Position numbers and translations under genes: made by a program. Below, piece by piece: positions 26,616 to 35,427 of a stretch of DNA of 64,000 nucleotides. The DNA is from Robinsoniella peoriensis (GTDB lineage Bacteria > Bacillota > Clostridia > Lachnospirales > Lachnospiraceae). The notes beneath the pieces are model-generated. The model was not told the DNA's origin, did not search any database, and saw only the letters and a list, made by a program, of their open reading frames with translations. How positions within the stretch are numbered: position 1 is the stretch's first letter; each line of letters starts with the position of its first letter. The stretch is from contig NZ_JTGN01000017.1 in NCBI RefSeq assembly GCF_000797495.1, positions 1-64,000 of the forward strand, written 5' to 3'.

Positions 26616-28109
26616 ATGGCAATTGGAGGGCTGGATATTGGAACAACAGGCTGTAAACTCACGGTTTATGATAATCAGGGAACATACCGGTATAAAGCAT
26701 ACCGGGATTATCCCTCCTCCAGAGGAGGGGAAGTACAGGAGATCCGTGCGGAATACATATGGAAGTCCGTTCGGGAGGTCATCCGGGAAGCAGCAGAACA
26801 TTGCCCGGATATTCAGGGGGTCGGTGTCACCAGCTTTGGAGAGACCTTTGTGCTGTTAGATGAGAACGATACTCCGCTGGCACCTTGTATGCTTTATACG
26901 GATCCCAGGGGAGATACGGAGTGCAGGGAATTGACGGAGAAGCTGGGAGAGAAGTATATAGCGGATATTACCGGGCTGAAACCACATTGTATGTACAGTA
27001 TTTCAAAACTGATGTGGGTGCGGAAACACCGGGCGGATATTTATAACCGGACTGCCAGGATTCTGCTTATGGAAGATTATATTATCTATATGTTAACAGG
27101 GAATCCTCAGATCGATTACTCGATTGCGTCCCGGACCATGGCATTTGATATCCGGAAATTATGCTGGAGCCGGGAAATATTAAAAGCAGCGCAGATTAAG
27201 GAAAAGCTGCTTTCTAAAACAGTTCCCACAGGAACCTGTGCAGGTACTGTAAAAACTGCGGTTGCAGGGGATTTGGGGCTTTCTGGGGAAACAATAATTG
27301 TGTCTGTCAGCCATGACCAGGTGGCTGCGGCAATCGGATCCCGTGTCTTCGGTGATGCTGCGGCAGTTGACGGGGCAGGCACCGTAGAGTGTATTACCCC
27401 TGTGTTTACCGGAATACCAAAAAACGATGTGCTTTATCAGGGAAGCTATGCCATTGTTCCTTATGTGTTTCCGGGAAAATATCTCTGTTATGCATTTTCT
27501 TTTACCGGAGGAGCACTGGTGAAATGGTATATTGATAATCTTGCAAAGTATGAAAAGACATTGGCTGACCGGGAAAAATCCTCTGTTTATGAAGTACTGG
27601 AAAGCAATATGCAAGATGGACCAACGGGAATTCTGGTACTTCCCCATTTTGCCGGAGCTGCCACCCCCTACATGGATTCCGGATCCAAAGGGGCAATTAC
27701 AGGGCTGACTGCCGCACACAATGTATCGGACCTGTACCGGGCAATGCTGGAAGGAGTGGTCTATGAAATGAGGCTGAATATGGAGGAACTGGCAAAGGCG
27801 GGAATCGTCATAAAGAAACTGAAAGCTGTGGGCGGCGGTGCGAATTCAAGGGTCTGGATGCAGATGAAAGCGGACATTTTAGGAGTTCCTATCGTATCGC
27901 TGGGATCCAGCGAGGCAGGAGCAGCCGGAAGCGCAATGCTGACCGGGATTGCCTGCAATATATTTGGGGATCTGGAAGAGGCGGCTGAGGCGATGGTAAA
28001 GGAATTAGAGACATATTACCCCAGGCAGGAACAAAGGGAGGCATATGAACAGTATTATGAAAAATACAGACAGCTCTATCCGTCTGTCCGGCATTTAATG
28101 GGGCAGTAA
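26616..28109 (+). CDS. FGGY family carbohydrate kinase
   Basis: This 497-residue sugar kinase opens with the phosphate-1 motif GGLDIGTTGCKLTVYD, followed by GVGVTSFGETFVLLD. The C-terminal half has SVSHDQVAAAIGS and KAVGGGANSRVWMQMKADIL, the FGGY signature area. It is closest in feel to xylulose/gluconate-type kinases. The start at 26616 is chosen for the GGAGGG site. It would phosphorylate the ketose made by the isomerase at 25202, in preparation for cleavage by the aldolase at 28222. Confidence 0.9.
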   Translation: MAIGGLDIGTTGCKLTVYDNQGTYRYKAYRDYPSSRGGEVQEIRAEYIWKSVREVIREAAEHCPDIQGVGVTSFGETFVLLDENDTPLAPCMLYTDPRGDTECRELTEKLGEKYIADITGLKPHCMYSISKLMWVRKHRADIYNRTARILLMEDYIIYMLTGNPQIDYSIASRTMAFDIRKLCWSREILKAAQIKEKLLSKTVPTGTCAGTVKTAVAGDLGLSGETIIVSVSHDQVAAAIGSRVFGDAAAVDGAGTVECITPVFTGIPKNDVLYQGSYAIVPYVFPGKYLCYAFSFTGGALVKWYIDNLAKYEKTLADREKSSVYEVLESNMQDGPTGILVLPHFAGAATPYMDSGSKGAITGLTAAHNVSDLYRAMLEGVVYEMRLNMEELAKAGIVIKKLKAVGGGANSRVWMQMKADILGVPIVSLGSSEAGAAGSAMLTGIACNIFGDLEEAAEAMVKELETYYPRQEQREAYEQYYEKYRQLYPSVRHLMGQ

Positions 28110-28221
28110 AAGTAAGGTAAATATGATATTTCACCGGAACCGGGAAATTGTTATCCGGATGGAATAACATATGCGGTTAGAATATGTAATGAAAGTAAGC
28201 AGAACAAGTAGGAGGAATATT

Positions 28222-29151
28222 GTGTTAGTATCATTAAAGGAAATACTTAGGCTTGCCCAGGCGAGAAAATGTGCCATAGGTTCGTTTAATACACCGAACC
28301 TGGAGAGTATCATAGCTGTGATCAGAGGGGCAGAAGAACTGGACGTTCCGGTAATTATCATGCACGCGGAAATCCATGAGGAGATGATGCCTATTTCATT
28401 GATTGGACCAATCATGATCAGGTGTGCCACAGAAGCAAAGGTGCCGGTATGTGTACATTTAGACCACGGAACCAGTTTGAGCTATTTATATAAGGCGCTG
28501 GATATCGGCTTCACATCCATTATGTACGATGGATCTGCCTTAAGCTATGAGGAAAATGTTGCAAATACCTGTATTGCAGTAGAAATGGCAAAGCGGACAG
28601 GAGCCTCTGTTGAAGCAGAAATTGGTGTCCTTGGAAAACGGGAACTGGGTCTGGGACATGAATCCAATCACGATGACCAGGCAGAAGAAGTTTATACAGA
28701 TCCGGAAGACGCAGGACGGTTTGTGAGGGAGACAAAGATAGATGCACTTGCATGTTCCTTTGGAACTGCTCATGGATTGTATTTGAAAAAGCCGAAGCTG
28801 GATATGAATGTACTGGACCGGGTCAGGGCAAGAGTTGATATTCCTCTTGTAATGCACGGCGGGTCCGGTGTCAGCGAAGAGGATTATAAGACGGTAATAC
28901 AAAAAGGGATTCGGAAAGTGAACTACTATACCTATATGGCAAAAGCCGGAGGGGAGGAAGTAGAGGGACAATTTGGATTTAAAAAGATGCCCTTTGTAAA
29001 TGGGGGTGTAAAATATAATCTCTATTATGCAACTGTGGAAGAAGGCCGGGAAAAGCCGGTGTATTACCATGAAATTGTGCAATGGGGAATCGATGCAATG
29101 AAGGGTAATGTGAAGTCAGCCTTGGAGGTTTTTAGCGGTAAAAAAAATTAG
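28222..29151 (+). CDS. Class II (zinc) fructose/tagatose-bisphosphate-type aldolase
   Basis: This 309-residue TIM-barrel aldolase shows the class II signature: VCVHLDHGTS (Asp81 catalytic, His82 zinc ligand), VEAEIGVLG, and the zinc/phosphate site VMHGGSGVSEEDYK. I chose GTG at 28222, behind AGGAGG, over upstream ATGs that would add a sequence unlike the family. It would split a phosphorylated ketose into dihydroxyacetone phosphate and an aldehyde. With isomerase and kinase it makes a complete three-step pathway; having an FbaA-type rather than FucA-type aldolase argues against plain L-fucose use. Confidence 0.9.
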   Translation: MLVSLKEILRLAQARKCAIGSFNTPNLESIIAVIRGAEELDVPVIIMHAEIHEEMMPISLIGPIMIRCATEAKVPVCVHLDHGTSLSYLYKALDIGFTSIMYDGSALSYEENVANTCIAVEMAKRTGASVEAEIGVLGKRELGLGHESNHDDQAEEVYTDPEDAGRFVRETKIDALACSFGTAHGLYLKKPKLDMNVLDRVRARVDIPLVMHGGSGVSEEDYKTVIQKGIRKVNYYTYMAKAGGEEVEGQFGFKKMPFVNGGVKYNLYYATVEEGREKPVYYHEIVQWGIDAMKGNVKSALEVFSGKKN

Positions 29152-29314
29152 GTATTATCAATTGTGTACCGGAATGAATTTTCTCTGCAGTTTAATTCTT
29201 GCAGTTCTCTTGTTTATTTGGTACTATGAAATTAAGATTTTAAGGAAATAACCGATTACGTGAACGGATAACCCAGTGCGGGCCAGTAAATATGATCAAA
29301 CAGAGGACAAGCCG

Positions 29315-30166
29315 ATGAATCTTAATCTAGACAATAAAAAATTAAAAGAATTAATGAAAGATTTCTATACCTTAACCGAAATCAAAATGGTTCTGTTTGA
29401 CAGTGATTACCATGAGATACTTTCCTATCCAAACGGGCATTGTGAGTTCTGTGCAATTATGCATGGAAATCCGGTAACCCGGAAGCATTGCATCGAATGT
29501 AATCAGAATTCTTTTGATTACTGCAGGCGTAACAGCGAGCTTATGGTGTATGAATGTCATGCCGGATTGATTGAGGCAGCGGCACCGCTAAAGGATAACG
29601 GTATTATCATCGGATACGTTATGTTCGGGCAGATTAGCGATATTAGCAGCAGAGAGGAACTTTTTACTAACCTACGTAATGTCTGTGAAAAATATCAGAT
29701 TTATCAGCCCGGTTACGAAGAGGCATTTTCAAAAATAAAGTATAAGAGCCACGAACAGATTCTGGCAGCGGCTAAGATTCTGGAAGCTTGTACGTTTTAT
29801 GTTTTATTGAAAGAAATGGTCTTTATGGAAAAGGAACAGTTCTTACATAAATTAAATCTCTATATAATGGGACATATTTCGGAAGATATCTCCGTAAGAG
29901 ATTTGTGTAATGTGTTTAAAGTCAGCCGCAGCCGGTTGTATGAAGCTGCAAAGCAATATCTGGGAGTGGGAATTGCGGAGTACATTAAGCAGAAAAGGAT
30001 TGAGGCGGCTAAAGATTATTTGAAGAACTCCGGCGATCCCATCACCGAGATATCTGAAAAAGCGGGATTCTCCGACTATAATTATTTTTGCAGGGTTTTT
30101 AAAAAGACGGTGGGTATGCCTGCAAAGAAATATCGAAAAATATATCAGCAGGATGTAACGGATTAA
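29315..30166 (+). CDS. AraC family regulator with PocR sensory domain
   Basis: This 283-residue regulator has an N-terminal PocR domain (about 8-165) with its conserved cysteines (GHCEFC, KHCIECN, YECHAGL). A C-terminal AraC double helix-turn-helix spans about 185-280 (VRDLCNVFKVSRSRLYEAAK and ISEKAGFSDYNYFCRVFKK). PocR domains are thought to bind small hydrocarbon-type metabolites. Following the isomerase-kinase-aldolase genes, it probably senses an intermediate or product of that pathway. GAGG precedes the start at 29315; a terminator follows at 30170. Confidence 0.92.
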   Translation: MNLNLDNKKLKELMKDFYTLTEIKMVLFDSDYHEILSYPNGHCEFCAIMHGNPVTRKHCIECNQNSFDYCRRNSELMVYECHAGLIEAAAPLKDNGIIIGYVMFGQISDISSREELFTNLRNVCEKYQIYQPGYEEAFSKIKYKSHEQILAAAKILEACTFYVLLKEMVFMEKEQFLHKLNLYIMGHISEDISVRDLCNVFKVSRSRLYEAAKQYLGVGIAEYIKQKRIEAAKDYLKNSGDPITEISEKAGFSDYNYFCRVFKKTVGMPAKKYRKIYQQDVTD

Positions 30167-30169
30167 GCG

Positions 30170-30210
30170 AAAAAGGATCTTTCCATGGAGTCATGGAGAG
30201 ATCCTTTTTT
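30170..30210 (+). terminator. Rho-independent terminator
   Basis: AAAAAGGATCT.TCCATG and CATGGA.AGATCCTTTTTT form a long stem with a four-base loop and T-run right after the PocR-AraC gene. Confidence 0.92.
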
Positions 30211-30325
30211 CGGGTGCGCGCCTGGCGGCACACGTTTATAATGGGGGATTTGTAAATGGCCTCAGAAATAGGGGGATATATCTAAGTTATCAGAGGGAAA
30301 GAGAAATTGAGAAAAGAGTTAGCAG

Positions 30326-30985
30326 ATGAACACAGATGACAAAGAGATGAAGACGGCATTTATGTTAATAGCAAAACAAGTGACTTTTGATATACCAAAG
30401 CTGGAGATACTCAAACAGACATTAGATTTTTCAGAGCAATTTGAAAAAAAGAAGATTTGGCTATATGACAAAAAGTTTATCTACACCAAAAGAAAGGCTT
30501 ACTCAAAAGTTGCTTTGATTATTGTGCTCATTGCTGCATTGGGTGCGACAAGTGTTACGGCCTATGCTGTTTATCAGATTTTCTTAAAAACAGTAAATGA
30601 GCAAGACACGGATCTAAACGCAGTGATGAAAGATTCGGATAAGGATACCATTGAAGAAATATATGTTATTAATGAAATACCGGCAAATTATAAACTGGTT
30701 GAACAGTCTATTAATGAAGACTCTGTATTTACTGTTTATTCAGAGGGTGGAAATTATCTGTACTTTAATCAGCAATTGATAGGTAGCTTAAATTCAAATG
30801 ATAATGAAGAAACGACTGAAGAAGATGTAACTGTAAATGGAACAACGGCCATTTATCATTTAAAGCATGGACAGGCGACACTTACATTCTATTATGATGG
30901 TTATATATTTAAGATAAGTGCGTCTGATGGATTGTCAAAGGAAAAAATGATTGGAATGGCCGAAAATATTGTAGTGAAAAAATAG
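30326..30985 (+). CDS. DUF4367 domain membrane protein
   Basis: This 219-residue protein has a cytoplasmic N-terminus of about 65 residues, one TM helix at about 69-90 (VALIIVLIAALGATSVTAYA) and an extracellular DUF4367 domain ending HGQATLTFYYDGYIFKISAS. This layout resembles anti-sigma-factor-type proteins and RsgI-like sensors, but no sigma factor gene is adjacent. It sits 12 bases before a small secreted protein gene. A decayed second copy of this pair lies at 35279-35888. The ribosome binding site is weak. Confidence 0.8.
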   Translation: MNTDDKEMKTAFMLIAKQVTFDIPKLEILKQTLDFSEQFEKKKIWLYDKKFIYTKRKAYSKVALIIVLIAALGATSVTAYAVYQIFLKTVNEQDTDLNAVMKDSDKDTIEEIYVINEIPANYKLVEQSINEDSVFTVYSEGGNYLYFNQQLIGSLNSNDNEETTEEDVTVNGTTAIYHLKHGQATLTFYYDGYIFKISASDGLSKEKMIGMAENIVVKK

Positions 30986-30997
30986 GAGAATGGACAT

Positions 30998-31420
30998 ATG
31001 AAGAAGAGATTAGCAATGATTTTAGTAGTTGTTTTAGTAACCATAGCATTTGTTATCCCGATTGAAGCCAGGGCGATGACATCCTTGGAAACGGTATCGG
31101 GAGAGCGGATGGTGATAGAGCCGAGAAATACAAATGTACATACAAGCAGTTTATCTTTAAGTTTTAGTGGGATGACGGCAAATTGCAGTGCGACATTGAT
31201 TGCATATACGTCAAATACCACCTATGTTAAAGTAAAAATGACATTGGCAAAGTATACAAATGGGGGCTGGTCAACGGTTCAAAGCTGGAGTAATTCAGCA
31301 GACGGTGCATATGTATATCTTAGTAAATCGACAGTAGTTTCCAGAGGGAAGTATAGACTGACTTGTGTATATACGGCAAATAGTGAGGTAATTACAAAAT
31401 CAGTTGAGAAGACGTTGTGA
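30998..31420 (+). CDS. Small secreted protein (DUF6147-like)
   Basis: This 140-residue secreted protein has a cleavable signal peptide (about 1-26, ending ARA) followed by a Ser/Thr/Tyr-rich, beta-strand-rich domain with YVKVKMTLAKYTNGGWSTVQ. The pattern resembles DUF6147, a small exported family in Clostridia of unknown function. GGAGAATG precedes the ATG. It is co-transcribed with the DUF4367 gene, which suggests that the membrane protein senses or controls the secreted one. Confidence 0.78.
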   Translation: MKKRLAMILVVVLVTIAFVIPIEARAMTSLETVSGERMVIEPRNTNVHTSSLSLSFSGMTANCSATLIAYTSNTTYVKVKMTLAKYTNGGWSTVQSWSNSADGAYVYLSKSTVVSRGKYRLTCVYTANSEVITKSVEKTL

Positions 31421-31475
31421 TTTTGTTAGGTGGAGATAATGGAGAATACGGTTATATCATTAAGGACTACTAATT

Positions 31476-31946
31476 TCAGGCGATCTGAATAACAGGCAGG
31501 CCAAAGGTTAAGGTGATAGTTTTACAAAACGGGACAGAGAGGGGGAGGCTTATGTTTAGTAGGCGGATAAATAACATTGCTGTTGCTGTATATATTAATT
31601 GAGTACTGTTAGAATAATGGAGCTGTCCCACCAACTCTTTGGGAATAAATAGCTCCGGCAGCTGGATTTTGTGGAGGCAGTCGGCACATACGCTCACTGG
31701 CCCTAACACACAATAGTTTTCCAAAATAGGAACACTGACATAGGTAAGCAGGTTGTTAACTGTATATAACTTTGGATATTCCGATAATCCACAAAACGCA
31801 AGTGCTATTTCTCTGGAATCGGCAAAGTTGTCATGCAGATTGCCATGGACTGTATAAATATCCAAAAGATTTGCGTTTTTATCAAGAATTCTAACGTTGG
31901 TGTGTAATAACCCTGATAAATAGGTATATAAAACAGATTCGTTCAT
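31476..31946 (-). CDS. Orphan sensor domain of AraC-type regulator, HTH missing
   Basis: This 156-residue protein matches the N-terminal part of the AraC regulator at 57441 in outline: short N-terminal helix, LLHTNVRILDKNANLLDIY, and the strand NYCVLGPVSVC, which aligns with LIILGPVSRK there. The frame ends at 31476 after a diverged segment, and no helix-turn-helix follows in the 55 bases to the next gene. I read it as a truncated regulator; a stand-alone sensor is less likely. The start at 31946 is preferred over 31970 because GAGAGGAGAATC precedes it. It is divergent to the GPH gene at 32144. Confidence 0.6.
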   Translation of the reverse strand: MNESVLYTYLSGLLHTNVRILDKNANLLDIYTVHGNLHDNFADSREIALAFCGLSEYPKLYTVNNLLTYVSVPILENYCVLGPVSVCADCLHKIQLPELFIPKELVGQLHYSNSTQLIYTATAMLFIRLLNISLPLSVPFCKTITLTFGLPVIQIA

Positions 31947-32143
31947 TATGATTCTCCTCTCTACAAGCAATTGTTCATTATCATACTCAGTGTAACATTA
32001 ACAAAATGTTTAAACAATAACTTTTAAAAAAAGCTTGAATTATGCTATATTGGTTTGTTTTTTTATATAATTAGATGGAGACAAGAAATAGAATAAATAT
32101 GAAAATACGAAAAATGCAATGAAATCGCAGAGAGGTGGTAATT

Positions 32144-32713
32144 ATGAACAAAACAAGAAAAATTGCATCTGAAGAACCTGGTTCATTTCCAAGAGGAAAA
32201 CAGGTATTCTGGGCACTGAGGTCACTTTCTACAATGATGTGTGCCATGGTAATAGGATATGTGTCATATTATGGGACGAATTTACTAGGAATTCCAGCCG
32301 GGACGATCGGTCTATTGATTTTGGCCAGCAAAATTATAGATGCAGTTTCAGATTTGGCAGGTGGCTATATTGTCGACAGAACAAAAACAAAGCTGGGTAA
32401 AGCGAGACCTTATGAGCTTTCGGTTATTGGCTTATGGTTGAGTACAGTGCTGATGTTTGCATGTCCGGAGCTTGGTATGACAGGGAAGTGCATTTGGATT
32501 TTTGCATGGTATACGATAGTAAATGATGTTTTCTTTACCTTACTAAATGCAGCAGAGCCAGTTTATATGATACGTGCTATCCCAAACCGTCAGGATATGG
32601 AAAAAACTGCTTCTCTAAATGGTATTACGAATATATTGGGAGCAATGATTGTCAGTGTGGTATATCCGATGTTGATGGGAGCCTTGGCGCAACAAAAGGA
32701 GGATGGACGCTAA
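32144..32713 (+). CDS. GPH-type sugar:cation symporter, N-terminal half (frameshifted gene)
   Basis: These 189 residues cover membrane helices 1-6 of a glycoside-pentoside-hexuronide symporter. The family signature is present as LASKIIDAVSDLAGGYIVDR followed by TKTKLGKARPY. The frame ends with QQKEDGR at 32713. The intact paralogue at 59312 continues here with GGWTKIILVFAVP, and GGWTLMALIFAIP is found in another frame. One base is therefore missing, most simply an A in the A-run at 32695-32698. The start has GAGGTGG upstream. It precedes the GH5-like gene and would feed it substrate if functional. Confidence 0.8.
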   Translation: MNKTRKIASEEPGSFPRGKQVFWALRSLSTMMCAMVIGYVSYYGTNLLGIPAGTIGLLILASKIIDAVSDLAGGYIVDRTKTKLGKARPYELSVIGLWLSTVLMFACPELGMTGKCIWIFAWYTIVNDVFFTLLNAAEPVYMIRAIPNRQDMEKTASLNGITNILGAMIVSVVYPMLMGALAQQKEDGR

Positions 32714-33507
32714 TGGCTTTGATTTTTGCAATACCAATGACACTTATCGGACTGCTTCGCTTTCTGCTGATTCCAGAAGTACGTGATGTACAGGAGGAAA
32801 AAAAGGAAAAACTGCCTTTTAAGGATATTAAAAAGGCAATGACCAGCAACAAATATATCTACCTATATGTCGTTATTATTTTAATTGTAAATCTGATGAG
32901 CGGACTTACTTCTTCAATGACTTATTATTTTGATTATATTGTTGGGAACGTGCAATTGATGAGTGTGGCAAGTATTCCTGGTATGTTGCTCCCGTTCCTA
33001 TTGCTGTTTTTCCCATTTCTTTTAAAGAAGCATACTGTCGTTGGTGTTTCAAAGGTTTGCCTGGCTATAGGCATTATCGGAAATATTATTAAACACTTTG
33101 CTGGTGCAAATATGACGGTTATTATGCTGGGAACCATTATCTCCGGTATTGGCACCTTGCCCTTATCGGCATTTACGGTAATACTCCTAACTAATACTAT
33201 AGACTATAATGAGTGGAAAACAAATAAACGCGTGGAAGGCATTTATTCATCTATGGGAAGTTTGGGTGCAAAATTAGGTATTGGTCTTGCTTCTGCGCTG
33301 AGCGGATTTCTTTTGCAGATATCAGGCTTCATCAGTGATAGCAGCGCAACACAATCAGACAGTGCGTTAGCGATGATCCGTGCTCAGTTTGGAATTATGC
33401 CCGCAATTATCCTGGCAATGCTATTCGTGGTCCTGTTGTTCTTCGATATTGAAAAAAAAATGCCACAGATTCACAAAGAACTGGAAGAAAGAAAAGCTCA
33501 AGTATAG
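32713..33507 (+). CDS. GPH-type sugar:cation symporter, C-terminal half (frameshifted gene)
   Basis: These 264 residues carry helices 7-12 and the C-terminal tail of the symporter begun at 32144. They align along the whole length with the second half of the paralogue at 59312 (HFAGANMTVIMLGTIISGIG, NTIDYNEWKTNKRVEGIYSS). The ATG overlaps the stop of the first half (TAATG), and AAAGGAGG sits just before it, so translation could restart and yield a split transporter. No further damage is seen, meaning the mutation is recent, or the split form works, or there is a sequencing error. Confidence 0.8.
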   Translation: MALIFAIPMTLIGLLRFLLIPEVRDVQEEKKEKLPFKDIKKAMTSNKYIYLYVVIILIVNLMSGLTSSMTYYFDYIVGNVQLMSVASIPGMLLPFLLLFFPFLLKKHTVVGVSKVCLAIGIIGNIIKHFAGANMTVIMLGTIISGIGTLPLSAFTVILLTNTIDYNEWKTNKRVEGIYSSMGSLGAKLGIGLASALSGFLLQISGFISDSSATQSDSALAMIRAQFGIMPAIILAMLFVVLLFFDIEKKMPQIHKELEERKAQV

Positions 33508-33532
33508 AGAACTTTAATGGAGGTTGAGCATA

Positions 33533-34636
33533 ATGAAAATAAAAGGTGTAAATATCGGCAACTGGCTTGTATTGGAAAAATGGATGAAGCCAGAATTGTT
33601 TGAAGGGTCAGACGCAGAGGACGAAACATTTTTTTGCAAGGGACTGCTGGATGAAGAAAAAAAGAAACGATACCAGGAACATAGGGACAGTTTTATTACC
33701 ATACAGGACTTTAAAAATATTGCAGAGGCAGGAATAAATACAGTACGCATACCAGTACCATATTTTTTATTTGATGATATAGGTCCTTTTATCCACTGCT
33801 ACGAATATCTGGATAAAGCGTTTGATTGGGCGGACAAATACGGTTTAAAAATCCTTGTTGATTTACATACGGTGCCCGGTGGGCAGAATGGAACAGATAA
33901 TAGCGGCCTTAGTGGTATTTGTACATGGTCAACGAAAAAAGAGTACCTTGACATGACGCTCACTGTTCTTGAAAAAATTGCAAAACGCTATGGAACTAAA
34001 GATGCACTTTGGGGAATCGAAGCGATTAATGAACCAATGTGCAGTGATACGCCAATTGGTGCACAAATGAATATTCAGATGCTCATGAATATTTATCCCC
34101 CATCGGATGCGACTATGGCAAAAGACAACACCAATTACCCCCTTGATTATCTAAAAGACTTTTACCGCAACGCTTACAAGCGTATACGCAAGTATCTCCC
34201 GGAAGATAAAGCAGTTGTATTCTCCGACGCATTTTACCCGGAGGGATGGGAAGAATTCTTCAAAGAGAAACAGTTTAAAAATATAGTGTTAGATACTCAC
34301 CAATATGTGAATATGGTAGAGTATGGCTTTGGTGAAAACAGGCCAATTGAGACCTATGAAGCTTACTTTGAAAAACTTGCTGTAATGCTGGAGAATACAG
34401 CCAGAAAGCTTCCTGTAATTGTCGGCGAATGGAGCCTAAGCAACAACATGACCGGCTATGAAAATATCAGCAAAGAAAAGACGTCTGAAATATTGCAGCG
34501 ATTTAGCCACGCATACATAAAAGCAATAAGCGTCTGTGACGGATGGTTTTACTGGAGCTACAAAGTCCCAGCCTCTGACCTAGATTTATGGGATTTTAAA
34601 AAGTGCACGATAAATAAATGGATTCAGGTGGTATAA
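33533..34636 (+). CDS. GH5-like glucanase (exo-1,3-beta-glucanase type)
   Basis: This 367-residue cytoplasmic hydrolase has a (beta/alpha)8 barrel. The N-terminal GVNIGNWLVLEKWMKPELF is the hallmark of the exo-1,3-beta-glucanase branch of GH5. Acid/base Glu167 lies in IEAINEPM, and nucleophile Glu299 in VIVGEWSLS. It has no signal peptide, so it would act on imported oligosaccharides or glucosides. GGAGG lies nine bases before the ATG at 33533. It follows the frameshifted GPH symporter by 25 bases in one operon. Confidence 0.88.
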   Translation: MKIKGVNIGNWLVLEKWMKPELFEGSDAEDETFFCKGLLDEEKKKRYQEHRDSFITIQDFKNIAEAGINTVRIPVPYFLFDDIGPFIHCYEYLDKAFDWADKYGLKILVDLHTVPGGQNGTDNSGLSGICTWSTKKEYLDMTLTVLEKIAKRYGTKDALWGIEAINEPMCSDTPIGAQMNIQMLMNIYPPSDATMAKDNTNYPLDYLKDFYRNAYKRIRKYLPEDKAVVFSDAFYPEGWEEFFKEKQFKNIVLDTHQYVNMVEYGFGENRPIETYEAYFEKLAVMLENTARKLPVIVGEWSLSNNMTGYENISKEKTSEILQRFSHAYIKAISVCDGWFYWSYKVPASDLDLWDFKKCTINKWIQVV

Positions 34637-34680
34637 AGCAATAAAGATGCGTAAGTACTCAATCAAAATCAAAGGAACTC

Positions 34681-34757
34681 AGCCGGAATAGAGGCGTGGT
34701 AGCGGCAGCTGACGGACATGCAAGATTAGTATCCCGACAGCTGCCGCTGCCTCGGCT
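34681..34757. repeat. Long palindromic hairpin
   Basis: AGCGGCAGCTG (34701-34711) pairs with CAGCTGCCGCT (34738-34748). GAGGC/GCCTC and AGCCG/CGGCT extend the stem outward. It lies 45 bases after the GH5 gene and lacks a T-tract. It may act as a 3' stabilising structure or be a mobile palindrome. Confidence 0.7.
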
Positions 34758-34891
34758 CAGATGCATCACCGCAAGCCAGGGTAGAATTAAGAGATATGTT
34801 ATCTTCATAATTCTATTTGTTCTTGTTTTTCGCTCATAGGCAGTATTTCCACCTCAATTAATAGTCTGGAGAAAGAATAACATTATTTAGT

Positions 34892-35017
34892 AGAAACATC
34901 ACTACGGAATCTTTTGATGCGCTTACAGTTGATATGAAGCTCCAGGATGTGATGGTTGTTTATAGAATTCATGTGATTCAGTCATGGACGAAGAATATTT
35001 TTGTGGGAAACAGCTAG
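34892..35017 (+). pseudogene. Possible DUF6147-type remnant
   Basis: The reading ESFDALTVDMKLQ, then HVIQSWTKNIFVGNS before a stop, loosely matches YVKVKMTLA...STVQSW in the secreted protein at 30998. It is too short and diverged to be sure. Confidence 0.3.
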
Positions 35018-35070
35018 AGGTAAGAAAGCAGGAATAGAGCATTTCTAGATAAGGAACATAAAGTAACATA

Positions 35071-35121
35071 AAAAACGGTCATTTCAGTATCGGATTTTTC
35101 GATACTTGGATGGCCGTTTTT
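35071..35121. terminator. Bidirectional rho-independent terminator
   Basis: AAAAACGGTCAT and ATGGCCGTTTTT are paired, with CAGTATCG/CGATACTTG forming the upper stem. A-run on one side and T-run on the other allow termination in both directions. Confidence 0.8.
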
Positions 35122-35275
35122 ATGTTTCATCTTGAATGATTTTATTATACTCCACTTCAAAATCATTAAAGAAATCCTGATATTCAAAACCTAAAATAAG
35201 CTTCAGAATAATGAAATCATCAAGGTTAATATTTCGATTACCTAATTCTATTTTGGAATAAGTATATACTTCGAA
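35120..35275 (-). pseudogene. XRE-family regulator, C-terminal remnant
   Basis: On the minus strand the frame reads VYTYSKIELGNRNINLDDF, then ILKLILGFEYQDFFNDFEV, to TAA at 35120-35122. This corresponds to the last helices of an XRE domain (SKIE.G.RNI..D....L...L). The recognition helix and start are missing; the break lies where the DUF4367 remnant begins on the other strand. Confidence 0.65.
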
Positions 35276-35278
35276 AAT

Positions 35279-35422
35279 GGATATTTCTATATAAAGAATA
35301 ATCAGGCGACTTTAATCTGGGCAGAGCATGGATATTTATTTGAACTAATGGGATACCCGGCGATAACTATTGAGGAAATGAAGGAACTCGCTGTATCTAT
35401 AAAACAAGAGAAGAAGGAGTAG
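35279..35422 (+). pseudogene. DUF4367 protein, C-terminal remnant
   Basis: The frame NNQATLIWAEHGYLFELMGY with the tail EEMKELAVSIKQEKKE matches the end of the DUF4367 gene at 30326 (GQATLTFYYDGYIFKISAS...). The N-terminal domain and TM helix are gone. It directly precedes the broken secreted-protein gene, in the same order as the intact pair. Confidence 0.7.
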
Positions 35423-35427
35423 CTAAG

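Noticed and set aside
32690..32720. Programmed frameshift in the symporter
   Set aside because: No slippery heptamer or downstream pseudoknot is evident; an indel in the A-run or a coupled restart is simpler.
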